This document shows, one piece after another, positions 36,432 through 45,958 of a DNA stretch of 64,000 bases. The DNA is from Gracilimonas sp. (GTDB lineage: Bacteria > Bacteroidota > Rhodothermia > Balneolales > Balneolaceae). The stretch spans positions 186,001 through 250,000 of the forward strand of contig NZ_JAVJQO010000008.1 in NCBI RefSeq assembly GCF_040218225.1. Direction: 5' to 3'. Position 1 is the stretch's first letter. Each line of letters starts with the position of its first letter. Under the pieces are notes generated by a model. It was given only the letters and a program-made list of their open reading frames with translations. It was not told where the DNA came from and did no database searches. Made by a program: the position numbers and the translations under genes.

Positions 36432-38227
36432 ATGTACTTGATTACCTAGAAAAGCTTTTATCAGAAGAGATCATATCGATCCTGGAATTAGAATTCGTTC
36501 GCTTTTTAAAAAACATAAGCAGTGAAGAAAATGATCAGGTACTTCTGGCGGCAGCGGCCTGTATTTTTGCTCAGCAAAACGGGCATGTGTGTTTAGACTT
36601 TAGTGAATGGAATGACGAGTATTTGTTTGGAGACTCAAAATCAGAGATTCAATTAACAGACTCTTTAAAAGATACATGGCGAAAAGAGTTAGAAAAAAGC
36701 AGTTTGGTAAGTCCAGGGGAAGAGTTACAGCCACTGGTATTGGAAGGTGATAGGCTATATCTGCACCGCTTTTGGAAGTATGAGGAAGAGTTATGCAACT
36801 GGCTTAAGCAGAAGTCATCACCAAGTTACGAACTTAAAGAAGATCAGGTTGAGGCTATTCAATCGGTGTTACCACCCGCTAAAGATCTTTTCGAGATAAA
36901 CTGGCAGCACGTTGCGGTTCAACTCAGTTTCTTAAAAGATTTGATTGTCATTTCCGGTGGGCCGGGGACAGGTAAGACATTCACTGTTTTGAATATTATT
37001 TTAGCTCATGTAAAGGTCCATTCAAAGCAAGAACTTCGGATAGCACTTTCAGCCCCGACTGGGAAGGCTGCTCGCAGGTTGGCCGAATCGATAGAAAGTG
37101 GAAAGAAAAATCTAAGTCAAGAGGTTCTTTCGGATATCGATATCCCCGATACAGCTATGACTGTTCACAAATTACTCGGTTCTGATTTCAGAGGAAGTAC
37201 TTTTAAATTTAATGAAGAAAACCACCTTCCTTATGACTTGATAGTAGTAGATGAAGCTTCAATGCTGGATATCAATATGTGGGTAAGGCTGACAAGAGCT
37301 ATAGGGCCAAAAACAAAATTGATAGTTCTCGGAGATAAAGATCAGCTTGCTTCAGTTGAAGCGGGGTCAATTCTTGGAGATGTATGCGGTGGTGATAATT
37401 CCTTTTCTGGTTCTGTCGCAAAATCCATTCAAAAGATACAGGGGGTAGATATCCCTGTTAGTGATTCCCTGCCACTGATTAACGACTGTATAATATTTTT
37501 AACCAAAAGTTTTCGTTTCGGGAGTAATAGTGGTATTCAGAAGTTCGCTGAAGCTGTAAATGAGTCAAATGCTGATAAGGCAATATCAGTTCTGAAGAAT
37601 CCGGAGCTAAAAGGACTTTATTGGGTTGAACCGGACAGTGAAAGAATTGAAGAGGTACTAAAAAATTACGCTCTGCTGCATTACCAGGAATATAGTAAGC
37701 AGTCAGAGCAAAAAAGATTAGATGCATCAAACAAGAAAAAAATCCTCTGTGCGCTCAGGAGAGGGCCTTTTGGAGTAGAATATGTTAATGAGAGAGCTGA
37801 GCTTTTAATACGGAGAGATCAGGGTATATTGGGATCTCAGGAATGGTATGAAGGGCGAATTGTGATGGCTACAAAAAACGATTCAATACTAAAAATCAGG
37901 AATGGTGAGATTGGTATCTACCAAGATAAAAAAGAGATTGTGCAATTTGAAGGGGAGCAAACGGCTGAAGTATCTAAAGCCCGACTGAAAGATTATGAAC
38001 CCGCTTATGCTATAACTATTCATAAAAGCCAGGGTTCTGAGTTCAATGAAGTGGCAATAATATTTCCAAATCAAATAAATACAATACTTTCGAAAGAGAT
38101 TCTTTATACAGCTGTAACAAGAGCAAGGCTGAGCACTCTTATCATTGTTAAAGAAAACATTCTTAGAAAGATAATAGGACGTTCCGTTTCAAGAAAAAGT
38201 GGTATAAAACAAAAAATTTGGGGTTAG
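36428..38227 (+). CDS. recD: Exodeoxyribonuclease V subunit RecD
   Basis: The 599-residue 5'-3' helicase drives the fast strand of RecBCD. Walker A SGGPGTGKTFTV, motif II VVDEASMLDINMW, the phosphate-sensing loop LGDKDQLASVEAG and the C-terminal SF1 motif HKSQGSEFNEV are intact. An N-terminal ~100 residues bind RecC. Length matches E. coli (608). It ends the parA-RHH-recC-recB-recD unit; weak hairpins but no strong terminator follow within 140 bases. Confidence 0.93.
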   Translation: MNVLDYLEKLLSEEIISILELEFVRFLKNISSEENDQVLLAAAACIFAQQNGHVCLDFSEWNDEYLFGDSKSEIQLTDSLKDTWRKELEKSSLVSPGEELQPLVLEGDRLYLHRFWKYEEELCNWLKQKSSPSYELKEDQVEAIQSVLPPAKDLFEINWQHVAVQLSFLKDLIVISGGPGTGKTFTVLNIILAHVKVHSKQELRIALSAPTGKAARRLAESIESGKKNLSQEVLSDIDIPDTAMTVHKLLGSDFRGSTFKFNEENHLPYDLIVVDEASMLDINMWVRLTRAIGPKTKLIVLGDKDQLASVEAGSILGDVCGGDNSFSGSVAKSIQKIQGVDIPVSDSLPLINDCIIFLTKSFRFGSNSGIQKFAEAVNESNADKAISVLKNPELKGLYWVEPDSERIEEVLKNYALLHYQEYSKQSEQKRLDASNKKKILCALRRGPFGVEYVNERAELLIRRDQGILGSQEWYEGRIVMATKNDSILKIRNGEIGIYQDKKEIVQFEGEQTAEVSKARLKDYEPAYAITIHKSQGSEFNEVAIIFPNQINTILSKEILYTAVTRARLSTLIIVKENILRKIIGRSVSRKSGIKQKIWG

Positions 38228-38553
38228 CCTTAAATTTACTTCGTTAAATCTCGGAACATATCCACAGTAAAAAAGCTACAATGCAATTAAGCATAGTAGC
38301 CTTCAATGTTTTGTACCCCAAAAAGCCAACGTATCAGGGGGGAGCGGTTGATAGCCGTTTCCCCTTATTTCTTTCCTCAATATCTGAATAGATTTGTTTA
38401 AATACCCTTAGAGATTCTTAATCGGGATTAAAGAATTCTTAATATTGACGTACCTACGATTTATTAACCCTTTCAGGTGTTTAGAATTAATTAATGGAAC
38501 AATGTATTCAGCTATGTATTTAAGATTGTGAACGTTAATCAAGAGAATTTAAA
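38228..38553. other. Intergenic region after recD, with two hairpins
   Basis: This 326-base AT-rich gap carries no convincing ORF. A stem with one mismatch, GCTACAATGC/GCATAGTAGC (38275-38300), and a GGGGAGCGG/CCGTTTCCCC hairpin with one bulge (38337-38365) followed by TTATTTCTTTCC lie in the first half; the second may stop recD transcription. The second half must hold the promoter of the lipoprotein gene at 38554, which has a weak GAGAATT-type upstream sequence and no clear -35/-10 pair. Confidence 0.5.
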
Positions 38554-39855
38554 ATGTTTACGACAAAGTCGATAAAACTATCATTAATAATATTAACTAC
38601 AGCACTAGTGGCTTTGGGTTGTTCTACCAACTCATCAAATAACCAAAGTGCCACTATCGAAGGTTCAGTCGAAGCTGAATCTGCAAAACAGAAAGCATCT
38701 AATACTTTAGTAGAAGGCGCAGTAGTAACTGCTGCACGGGTAACATCAGAGGGTTCAATAGAAACTATTGATGGTACCGAAACTGAGACTAATGCTTCAG
38801 GTAATTTTATGTTGGAGGTAGATGTAGAATCTGCTGAAAATATCATAATAGTAGCAGAGAAAGAGGGAAATGAATGGAGGGGTTTTCTTTCCAGTCATGT
38901 CGAAAACGGAAGTTCCTTTACTTTGAAACCTATTAATATGGAATCTACAGCAGAATCTTCAGTTTTTGCTGAAGTGGTATCATCTGGTAATGCTGAAATC
39001 GTTCAGAAGTCAGATATCGAAGCTGTTATAACCAGTAATGTGGCCTCAGAGATTGAGTCCGGACTTACTTCTTCAACACAAATAGCTGCAGCTCTTTCAA
39101 ACTCAGCTAAAGCTCGTGTAGAATTTTACAGCGAGATGCTACAGGAGAGCTCCGAAGAATCACTCGAACAGACTTATAATCTTTTAGCAGAGGCTCAATT
39201 CCGGTTAGAATCTGAGTTAGCTTCTTCTTCAAGTGAGGAAGCTCGTTCAGAAGCATATGATGTATTCATAGAATCATCTATAAATGCCTATTTAGATGCA
39301 GGATTAGATGCATCAGCTACTGCTGAAGCTCTGGAAATGTGGGGTCGTATTACTGTAAACAGCATGACTACGGTTTCTTCTGAGATCGAAAATGATGTTA
39401 GAGCACAAGCTTCTTTGCTTGTTGCAACAGCTATTGATTTAGCAGTTCAGGCAGAAGCTGAAGCAACTGAAATGTCACAAAATTCCAGGCAGGCAATTAT
39501 AGATGCCGGTGTTGAACTGAGGTCTGACATTGAAGCAAGTACGGGAGTAGCAAGTGAAATAGAAGCTGCTTTTGAAGCTTATCGTGACGATGTGAGAAAT
39601 ACCATGGAGAGCGATACAGCATTTGAAGCTACAGTCATAATAGATATTGATGGCGAAATCAATTCTAACAATGGCGCCAAATCAACATTTAGCAGTTCCA
39701 TTTCTGGTATTCTAAATGCAAGTGCAGTATTTGATGTGTATGAAACATTCTTCACTAATATTCAGGGAACCGTAGAAAGTAACCTGGAAGGAAGCAGCGA
39801 TTCCGAAATAGAAGCTGTAACTCGAATTATGATTCTTATTAATCTAGCTTCATAA
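38554..39855 (+). CDS. Large Ala/Glu/Ser-rich helical lipoprotein
   Basis: The 433-residue protein is exported: TTALVALGC is a lipobox with C23 as the lipidated residue. Residues ~30-135 look like a carboxypeptidase-regulatory-type (CarbopepD_reg) beta domain (GAVVTAARV, TETNASGNFMLEVDVE). The remaining ~300 residues are rich in Ala, Glu and Ser and predicted almost wholly alpha-helical, with many S-S-E-E/E-A-E-A runs, resembling a helical bundle or coiled rod. No known domain recognised. It ends 22 bases before a strong bidirectional terminator. It may be an outer-membrane adhesin-like or structural protein. Confidence 0.75.
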   Translation: MFTTKSIKLSLIILTTALVALGCSTNSSNNQSATIEGSVEAESAKQKASNTLVEGAVVTAARVTSEGSIETIDGTETETNASGNFMLEVDVESAENIIIVAEKEGNEWRGFLSSHVENGSSFTLKPINMESTAESSVFAEVVSSGNAEIVQKSDIEAVITSNVASEIESGLTSSTQIAAALSNSAKARVEFYSEMLQESSEESLEQTYNLLAEAQFRLESELASSSSEEARSEAYDVFIESSINAYLDAGLDASATAEALEMWGRITVNSMTTVSSEIENDVRAQASLLVATAIDLAVQAEAEATEMSQNSRQAIIDAGVELRSDIEASTGVASEIEAAFEAYRDDVRNTMESDTAFEATVIIDIDGEINSNNGAKSTFSSSISGILNASAVFDVYETFFTNIQGTVESNLEGSSDSEIEAVTRIMILINLAS

Positions 39856-39876
39856 TTTTAACTAATTCGCTTAATA

Positions 39877-39909
39877 AAAAAACCCGGCACAGAAGTGTGT
39901 CGGGTTTTT
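39877..39909. terminator. Bidirectional terminator between lipoprotein and FKBP genes
   Basis: CCCGGCAC (39883-39890) pairs with GTGTCGGG (39897-39904), one G-U pair, flanked by A-runs on the left and T-runs on the right. It can therefore stop transcripts from both the plus-strand lipoprotein gene and the minus-strand FKBP gene ending at 39932. Confidence 0.88.
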
Positions 39910-39931
39910 CTTTTTTTAAAAAGGTTGTGCG

Positions 39932-40651
39932 TTAATTAGAGTTGGCCGGTTGTTTAACTTCAAGCAGTTCTACCTTGAATAACAAAGTTTCGTTTGGTCC
40001 TATTGGACTTCCCTGAGGTGGCCTGTTTCCATAGGCGAGTTCTGCAGGGATGCAAAACTCATAGGTAGCACCTTCTTTCATGAGTTGGACACCTTCGGTC
40101 CAGCCAGGGATTACACGATTAAGCGGGAACTCAGCAGGCTGACCTCTGTCATAAGAACTGTCAAACACTTCTCCATCCAGTAACTTCCCTTCATAATGAA
40201 CCCGAACGGTGCTTTGTGCTGTAGGAGAGTCTCCATCACCTTCTTCAAGTACTTTATACTGCAGCCCTGACTCGGTTTCTTGAACACCTTCTTTGGTAAG
40301 GTTTTCTTCAAGATATGCTTTTCCAGCTTCCAGGTTTTCCTGGCTTCTCATTTCAGTAAGTTCTTGAAGGTAGCTGTTCGTAACGGAACGAATTTGTTCC
40401 TGAGTCAGCAGTCCGTCTTCTGATGAAAGTCCGGCATTGATACCGGCATTGTAATTATTCATTTCCAGTTCGTCGATACCTTCGCGGCTTAAAAACATCC
40501 CATTCTGATAACCGAGTGCGTAACTGACACTGTCAAGTTTAGTGCTCAGGTCAGCTTCGGAAGATCCTGACCCCATTTTTGACTGGTTACAAGCTGAAAC
40601 GAACAGCATGGCGCTCAAAAGAGAACTGAAAAATAGTTTATTAAATCTCAT
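39932..40651 (-). CDS. FKBP-type peptidyl-prolyl isomerase lipoprotein
   Basis: The ATG at 40651 is preferred because it begins a short signal peptide with lipobox LFVSAC (C21); the longer frame to 40819 adds 56 residues without signal-peptide character and would overlap the helicase start. An FKBP_N-like helical region (~45-125) is followed by the FKBP domain (~135-235) with VRVHYEGKLLDGEVFDSSY and GNRPPQGSPIGPNETLLFK. It should fold exported proteins at the inner or outer membrane. The terminator at 39877-39909 ends its transcript. Confidence 0.9.
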   Translation of the reverse strand: MRFNKLFFSSLLSAMLFVSACNQSKMGSGSSEADLSTKLDSVSYALGYQNGMFLSREGIDELEMNNYNAGINAGLSSEDGLLTQEQIRSVTNSYLQELTEMRSQENLEAGKAYLEENLTKEGVQETESGLQYKVLEEGDGDSPTAQSTVRVHYEGKLLDGEVFDSSYDRGQPAEFPLNRVIPGWTEGVQLMKEGATYEFCIPAELAYGNRPPQGSPIGPNETLLFKVELLEVKQPANSN

Positions 40652-40793
40652 AGTTAGGTTTTGATGATTAGAATTATAAAGTTCTATTTCTTTAATCATT
40701 ATAAAATAGGGCAAATCACAGCAAAGTGGAATAAATAATCCATCATCTGTGTATATTAAAGCATCATAAGAAATTTCATAACAGACGAATCCA

Positions 40794-42317
40794 TTGACAT
40801 TTAACGAATTTGATTTCAAAGACGAGCTGAAAGCAGGCTTAAGAGATATTGGCTACACTGAACCTACTCCCATTCAAGAACAAACAATACCTATCATCCT
40901 TCAGAAAAAGGATATAATAGGCGCAGCCCAAACAGGTACAGGAAAAACCGGAGCATTTGTAATTCCCATACTTCAGCAAATTTTAGAGAATCCATCCGAG
41001 CACACACAAGCTCTGATTCTATCTCCGACAAGGGAGCTGGCACAGCAAATAGATGAACAAATTTTTGCACTTGGATATCATACCGGAATTTCTTCCGCTA
41101 ATATTATTGGGGGAGAAGATTTTTCCCAACAAGCTAAAGCCATTCGATCAGGGGTCGATATTATTGTGGCTACTCCGGGAAGACTTATAGATCAGACTAA
41201 AGTACTGGATATTGATTTTAGCCATATTAAATTTTTGGTATTGGATGAAGCAGACCGAATGCTCGATATGGGTTTTCTGCCTGATGTAACAAAGATCATT
41301 AAAAAGCTTCCTAAAGAGCGACAAACACTGTTATTCTCCGCAACTATGCCAAAAGAAATTACAGATTTGGCAAATCAGTTTATGAATAATCCGGAGAAAG
41401 TTGAGCTAGCCATTGAAAAGCCTTCAGGAAGTATTAAACAGCAGGCCTATTTTGTAGATCAGAAACAGAAATTGAGCCTTATTCAGTCTGTACTTGACGG
41501 TTTGAAATGGGATTCCTGTATCATTTTCTGTGCTACGAAAAGAGGAACTGATGAACTCGAACGGCTCCTTATTAAAAAGGGAATTAAGGCGGGTAGTATT
41601 CATGGAGACCGTGATCAGGACGAAAGGAATAAGTCGCTGCATGAGTTCAAGAGCGGACAAGTCCCGGTTATTGTTGCTACTGATGTTTTGGCTCGAGGTA
41701 TTGATATTGCCGATGTGTCCCTGATCATAAACTATGATGTACCAAGAGCAGTAGATGATTACGTTCATCGCATTGGAAGGACTGGACGGTATGACAAAAC
41801 AGGAGTAGCCGTTACCTTCGTAAACAAAAAGGACAAACGCGCATTCAAAGCCATTCAGGATAAAGTAGGGGATCAGCTTGAGATTCTTGACCTGCCATCT
41901 GCAAAAAAAACAGAGCCTCAGGATAAAAAACAATCTGGCAAGCAAGACGAAAAGAGAAGTCAGAAACCTCAGGAATCAACTAAAAAGAAAAAATCCGATA
42001 GCAACGACAAGAAAAATACCAGTAAGCCCAAGCAGGAAAAGAAGCCAGCTAAAAAGATGACAAAGAAAGAGATAGCTGAAGCCAACAAAAAAGTTCAAAA
42101 TCTTGGTTCAGTAGATGTTGTGTTAAAAGGTAGTTCTAAAGATAATTCAAATAAGAAGTCTGAGAAAACGAAACCTGAAAAACCAAAACGCTCTGATAAT
42201 GGTAAGCAGGAACCGGTTATACCAGCTGAACGAATTACTAAGGCAACCAAAAGAAACCAGAATTCACCGAAGCCGGCCAAAGGACTTTGGGGCTTGATAA
42301 AAGCTTTGTTCTCCTGA
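40794..42317 (+). CDS. DEAD-box RNA helicase (RhlE-like)
   Basis: The 507-residue ATPase has the Q motif near TPIQEQTIP, Walker A AAQTGTGKTGAF, the DEAD box VLDEADRMLDMGF, SAT, and the HRIGRTGR motif VI. A lysine-rich tail of ~130 residues (K/S/P-rich) after residue 370 likely adds RNA affinity, as in RhlE proteins. It unwinds RNA during ribosome assembly or decay. TTG at 40794 is the start, because the conserved FNEFDF block follows at once and no ATG lies nearby. Its start region is divergent from the FKBP gene. Confidence 0.93.
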   Translation: MTFNEFDFKDELKAGLRDIGYTEPTPIQEQTIPIILQKKDIIGAAQTGTGKTGAFVIPILQQILENPSEHTQALILSPTRELAQQIDEQIFALGYHTGISSANIIGGEDFSQQAKAIRSGVDIIVATPGRLIDQTKVLDIDFSHIKFLVLDEADRMLDMGFLPDVTKIIKKLPKERQTLLFSATMPKEITDLANQFMNNPEKVELAIEKPSGSIKQQAYFVDQKQKLSLIQSVLDGLKWDSCIIFCATKRGTDELERLLIKKGIKAGSIHGDRDQDERNKSLHEFKSGQVPVIVATDVLARGIDIADVSLIINYDVPRAVDDYVHRIGRTGRYDKTGVAVTFVNKKDKRAFKAIQDKVGDQLEILDLPSAKKTEPQDKKQSGKQDEKRSQKPQESTKKKKSDSNDKKNTSKPKQEKKPAKKMTKKEIAEANKKVQNLGSVDVVLKGSSKDNSNKKSEKTKPEKPKRSDNGKQEPVIPAERITKATKRNQNSPKPAKGLWGLIKALFS

Positions 42318-42394
42318 TTTAGCCATTATTATTCTTTACAATCCCTTAATTCAAAGCTTAATAATTACTATTACTTTCTGTAAAAAATTATCTT

Positions 42395-43567
42395 ATGAAA
42401 AAATTACTATTTCTATCCGTTCTTTTATTCATTTCTACATCTTGTCAGAATTCTGAAGACAGAGAGGATAACACTGAAGTTATTCCGGTTGTGAATTCAG
42501 GCTCAGAAAAAGCAGGACACTTGCCTTTGGTTGATGGCAAGACAGTGAAAAATGTAATTTTGATGATTGGTGACGGTACCGGACTTGCTCAAATAACTTC
42601 GGGACAATATGCTTTGGTTGGTCCCGACGGTTTACTGCATATGCAAACCATGCCAGTTACGGGAATTGTCAAAACACACTCCTCTGACAATTTAATAACA
42701 GATTCGGCTTCAGGTGCTACAGCCTATTCCTGTGGCCTTAAAACATACAATGGGGCTATAGGTGTTAATCCGGATAAAACTCCTTGTAAAACCATTCTGG
42801 AGCTAGCTATAGAAAAAGGATTAAGTACAGGTCTGGTGGCAACATCTTCAATTACACACGCAACTCCCGCAAGTTTTGCTTCGCATGTAGAAAGCAGAAA
42901 TATGGAAGATGAAATTGCTGTTCAGCTTTTAAACTCTGGAGCAGATGTTATGTTGGGTGGCGGTTTTGAGTATTTTTCATCAGGATATCGAAGTGATTCT
43001 GCAGACCTTATCTCAAAAGCTGAACAAGCTGGTTATGAATTGCTTCGCACTAGTGATGAATTAAATAATAGCTCTGCCCAAAAACTGTTAGGTCTATTTG
43101 CGGATGATGGGCTTGAAAGAGTAGAAAGTGAGCCTTCCACATCAGAAATGACCTCAAAAGCGCTGGAAGTATTAAGTAAAGACGAGGATGGTTTTTTTCT
43201 AATGATAGAGGGAAGTCAGATTGATTGGGGAGGACATGGAAATAATTCAGGATATGTGATTCGGGAGGTTGAAGATTTTGATAATGCTGTGAAAACAGCT
43301 CTTGAGTTTGCCCAAAAAGGCGGTGAAACATTAGTAATACTCACTGCTGATCATGAAACGGGAGGAATGACTTTACAGCGTCAGAAAGCTGATGGCGATT
43401 CCTTAGAAATTTACTGGACTACCGGTTATCATACCGGAATACCGGTACCTCTAATGGCTTATGGTCCACAAGCCACCGAATTTATGGGATGGAGAGATAA
43501 CACATATGTTGGACAGAAGCTTTCAGAATTATTGGGAGTTGGGACACTTCCACAACTTCACCAATGA
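42395..43567 (+). CDS. Alkaline phosphatase lipoprotein
   Basis: The 390-residue exported enzyme has lipobox ISTSC (C17). The metal/phosphate sites are VILMIGDGTGLAQI (D60), catalytic serine S104 in ITDSASGATA, and ITADHETGG near the end, with zinc-ligand His/Asp in HETGGMT. It liberates phosphate from monoesters in the periplasm. Residues match the PhoA family core though shorter than E. coli PhoA (471). It converges on the histidine kinase gene with a nine-base gap. No phosphate-regulon site recognised. Confidence 0.93.
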   Translation: MKKLLFLSVLLFISTSCQNSEDREDNTEVIPVVNSGSEKAGHLPLVDGKTVKNVILMIGDGTGLAQITSGQYALVGPDGLLHMQTMPVTGIVKTHSSDNLITDSASGATAYSCGLKTYNGAIGVNPDKTPCKTILELAIEKGLSTGLVATSSITHATPASFASHVESRNMEDEIAVQLLNSGADVMLGGGFEYFSSGYRSDSADLISKAEQAGYELLRTSDELNNSSAQKLLGLFADDGLERVESEPSTSEMTSKALEVLSKDEDGFFLMIEGSQIDWGGHGNNSGYVIREVEDFDNAVKTALEFAQKGGETLVILTADHETGGMTLQRQKADGDSLEIYWTTGYHTGIPVPLMAYGPQATEFMGWRDNTYVGQKLSELLGVGTLPQLHQ

Positions 43568-43576
43568 GTTTCTTAG

Positions 43577-45085
43577 TTACTGAATTTTAGCACTTCCGAT
43601 TCCAGGGGTGTCGGTTCTTTCAAAGCTAAGATGAAAACAAGTCCCTTTGCTATCTTTGCGATTTTCATATTTGTAGGTAGCATTGATTTGTTCGCTTAGA
43701 ACTTTAATCAGGTGGGTACCGAGTGACTTAAGTTCATCCAATGTTAAATCAGGATTGAAGCCAACTCCATCATCAGTAATTTCTATGCTGATCCAATTAT
43801 TCTTTTCCGATAGGGTAAACATAATGGTGCCACTCATGGCATCCGGAAAGGCGTGTTTATAAGCATTTGTCAAAACTTCATTGACAATAAGTGAAGCAGG
43901 AATAGCCTGGTTGATATTTAATCGAATTGGTTCACAATCGATCTCTACACAAATATTTGAACTGGTTTGTAAGGTTTCAGAAACATTCTGTACTAAATTT
44001 TTCAAAGTATCTGAAAATTCAAGGTTCGAAAAACTTTGAGATTGATATAGAAGTTCATGAACCGTAGCCATGGTTTTTATCCTGACCACACTATCGTATA
44101 GTTTATTTCTCAAGGTTTCATCTTTCTCATCAAAGGCCTGAAGCTGCATCATGCCGGAAACTACGGCCAGATTATTTTTCACACGATGATGAATTTCGGA
44201 AAGCAGAATCTTTTTTTCAGACAATGAAGTTTTAAGCTTTTGTTCGGATATCTTTTGCTCTGTAACATCCCGTTGACTTGCCCAAATTCTCACTAAAACT
44301 CCATCCTGAACAACACCATTAATGTTTTCAAGGAAGTATTTTGTATCTCCATTTTTATCCTTTTCAACTGAAATCTCATCTTTAATATTATACCCAGACT
44401 GGATCAACTTGGTAAGAAAATTTAAATTCCTTGGATCCTTATCAGAACCATGGAAATCAATTAGCTTTTTCCCAATAAGATCATTCGAACTAGAAAAACC
44501 GTACATTTTTGCCAGTGCATCGTTGCAGGCAGAAACATATCCATGTTCATAGAATTTTTTAATTTGCTGATCAACAGGAAGGTGAATATCGAAGGGTTGA
44601 GTAAACTCAAAAAGATAGATACCCTCTGTACTGTTTTGTACGAAACTGCGATACTTTTCTTCACTTTTTTGAAGAGCCTGTTCCATATGCTTTCGATCAG
44701 TGATATCTATAGAACTACCAATAAGAGTAGTTACTTTACCTGATTCGTTACAAATGGGAGTAAGTGTTGTTAGATAGTAGCTTTTGGAAGAGCCAGGCTG
44801 GGTGAATTCTTCTTCGTAAGAGATCTTTTTTTTCTTACTAACACATTTACTGTACACCTTGTTGATCCGAATTGCTGTTTCACCCGGAAGGAGCTCATCA
44901 ATGGTTTTACCTAAAATTTCATCTTTTTCTTTACCTAAGTACCTTAGTTGCGCTGTATTTACATCCTGAATTCGGTATTTACCGTCATTAGTGACTTCAA
45001 TGACAAAGACACTATTCGGGATATTGTTAAGAACTTTTCTAAAGTATGAGGCAGATTGGGTAATATTCTCTTCTGGAATCATCAA
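43577..45085 (-). CDS. PAS-PAS histidine kinase with HisKA_2/HWE-type transmitter
   Basis: The 502-residue protein is soluble: two PAS domains (about residues 15-130 and 145-285) lead to a HisKA_2 dimerisation region with the EIHHRVKNNLAVVSGM motif (phospho-acceptor H299 or H300), then a HATPase domain with ISIEITDDGVGFN and LKSLGTHLIKVL. Lack of a membrane segment suggests cytosolic signal sensing. No response regulator is adjacent; the phosphate acceptor is unknown. Its stop faces the alkaline phosphatase gene, nine bases away. Confidence 0.9.
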   Translation of the reverse strand: MMIPEENITQSASYFRKVLNNIPNSVFVIEVTNDGKYRIQDVNTAQLRYLGKEKDEILGKTIDELLPGETAIRINKVYSKCVSKKKKISYEEEFTQPGSSKSYYLTTLTPICNESGKVTTLIGSSIDITDRKHMEQALQKSEEKYRSFVQNSTEGIYLFEFTQPFDIHLPVDQQIKKFYEHGYVSACNDALAKMYGFSSSNDLIGKKLIDFHGSDKDPRNLNFLTKLIQSGYNIKDEISVEKDKNGDTKYFLENINGVVQDGVLVRIWASQRDVTEQKISEQKLKTSLSEKKILLSEIHHRVKNNLAVVSGMMQLQAFDEKDETLRNKLYDSVVRIKTMATVHELLYQSQSFSNLEFSDTLKNLVQNVSETLQTSSNICVEIDCEPIRLNINQAIPASLIVNEVLTNAYKHAFPDAMSGTIMFTLSEKNNWISIEITDDGVGFNPDLTLDELKSLGTHLIKVLSEQINATYKYENRKDSKGTCFHLSFERTDTPGIGSAKIQ

Positions 45086-45395
45086 AATATTTGATTATGT
45101 GTAGATTTTTTTGTCTAAGCACATAATATTCTAAAGCTTAATTGACTGCTGAATATACAGTTTTGTTAGTTTGGTTATCGATTTTTTTGATGAAATCTTA
45201 AGCTTTAGATTTCAGTTTCCGATTTACAATACAATTGTACTCTGTTCTTTTTGAGAAAGCTATGTAAAAAAACAGAATGACTGTTTCATTAAATAAGATT
45301 GCACCGAAAGAGCGCAAATGATATAAAAAAAGGGTATAAATAGAAAAAGCCGCCCTAATGGAAGGCGGCTTTTAAGCTGGTAAAACCTAATCAGA
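45086..45395. other. Intergenic region with promoter of the kinase gene and an OMP terminator
   Basis: This 310-base AT-rich gap carries no ORF of note. It holds the leader of the minus-strand kinase gene on the left and the terminator at 45345-45373 on the right. A short palindrome TACAATTGTA lies near 45230, and A/T runs (AAAAAAACAG, ATAAAAAAAGGG) are frequent. No strong promoter could be assigned. Confidence 0.5.
45345..45373 (-). terminator. Terminator of the small OMP gene
   Basis: AAAAGCCGCC (45345-45354) pairs perfectly with GGCGGCTTTT (45364-45373) around a nine-base loop. On the minus strand the T-run after the stem provides the release tract. It lies 22 bases past the OMP gene's stop. 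Confidence 0.88.
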
Positions 45396-45878
45396 CTAGA
45401 AGTAAAATGAGGCAGATACGCGAGCTAAAGTGGAAAGATTAGTTGCACTATCACCAAAACGGCTATTCAGGTTTGCATCTGCACTTACGCTAAAACTATC
45501 GGAGAAGAAATATTCAGCTCCATAGCCTACTCCCAGCATAAAATCAGTAACAGAATTATTATTATTGCTGAATGAAGTATTATTAAAGCCCAGAGTTCCA
45601 GCAAAATATGTACTCAGTGCATTACTTGACCCTGTATAATATCTAGGCCGTATTCCAATACCTATGCTGGTTGATTGGTCTTCAGTTGTAGTAAATCTAA
45701 GGTAAGGAGCAAGGGATAAAGACTCATTTAACATATATGGAATTTCAACTGAATTCTGGCCAGTTATATTTGCCCGAATACCCAAAGACCCTGTTTCAGG
45801 TATTGTTTGTGCACTGGCTGTAACAGAGAAACCAAGTATAATTCCGAATAGAATAGTACTTACTTTTGAAAGATTCAT
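45396..45878 (-). CDS. Small outer-membrane beta-barrel protein
   Basis: The start at 45878 (MNLSKVST...) is chosen over 45890 because it begins a signal peptide that ends SASAQ. The ~140 mature residues have alternating polar/hydrophobic strands and a C-terminal phenylalanine (ASFYF), matching a porin-like barrel of about eight strands, as in OmpW/OmpX-like proteins. A specific family is not recognised. It is monocistronic, with a strong terminator at 45345-45373. Confidence 0.8.
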   Translation of the reverse strand: MNLSKVSTILFGIILGFSVTASAQTIPETGSLGIRANITGQNSVEIPYMLNESLSLAPYLRFTTTEDQSTSIGIGIRPRYYTGSSNALSTYFAGTLGFNNTSFSNNNNSVTDFMLGVGYGAEYFFSDSFSVSADANLNSRFGDSATNLSTLARVSASFYF

Positions 45879-45958
45879 TAGTGTCTCCAATAGTTAGTTT
45901 TTGTTTGAGTTAATACATACAAGAGTAAAGATGATACGGATTGTTACTCTGAATGTTT

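Noticed and set aside
40652-40819. Upstream extension of the FKBP lipoprotein to 40819
   Set aside because: The additional 56 residues destroy the signal peptide and overlap the helicase start; the lipobox at C21 argues for the 40651 start.
41424-41945. 173-codon minus-strand frame inside the DEAD-box helicase gene
   Set aside because: Fully covered by the helicase, whose motifs are intact; the antisense product has no domain features.
45230-45245. Palindrome TACAATTGTA as an operator
   Set aside because: Too short and AT-rich to stand out in this background; no regulator or second copy supports it.
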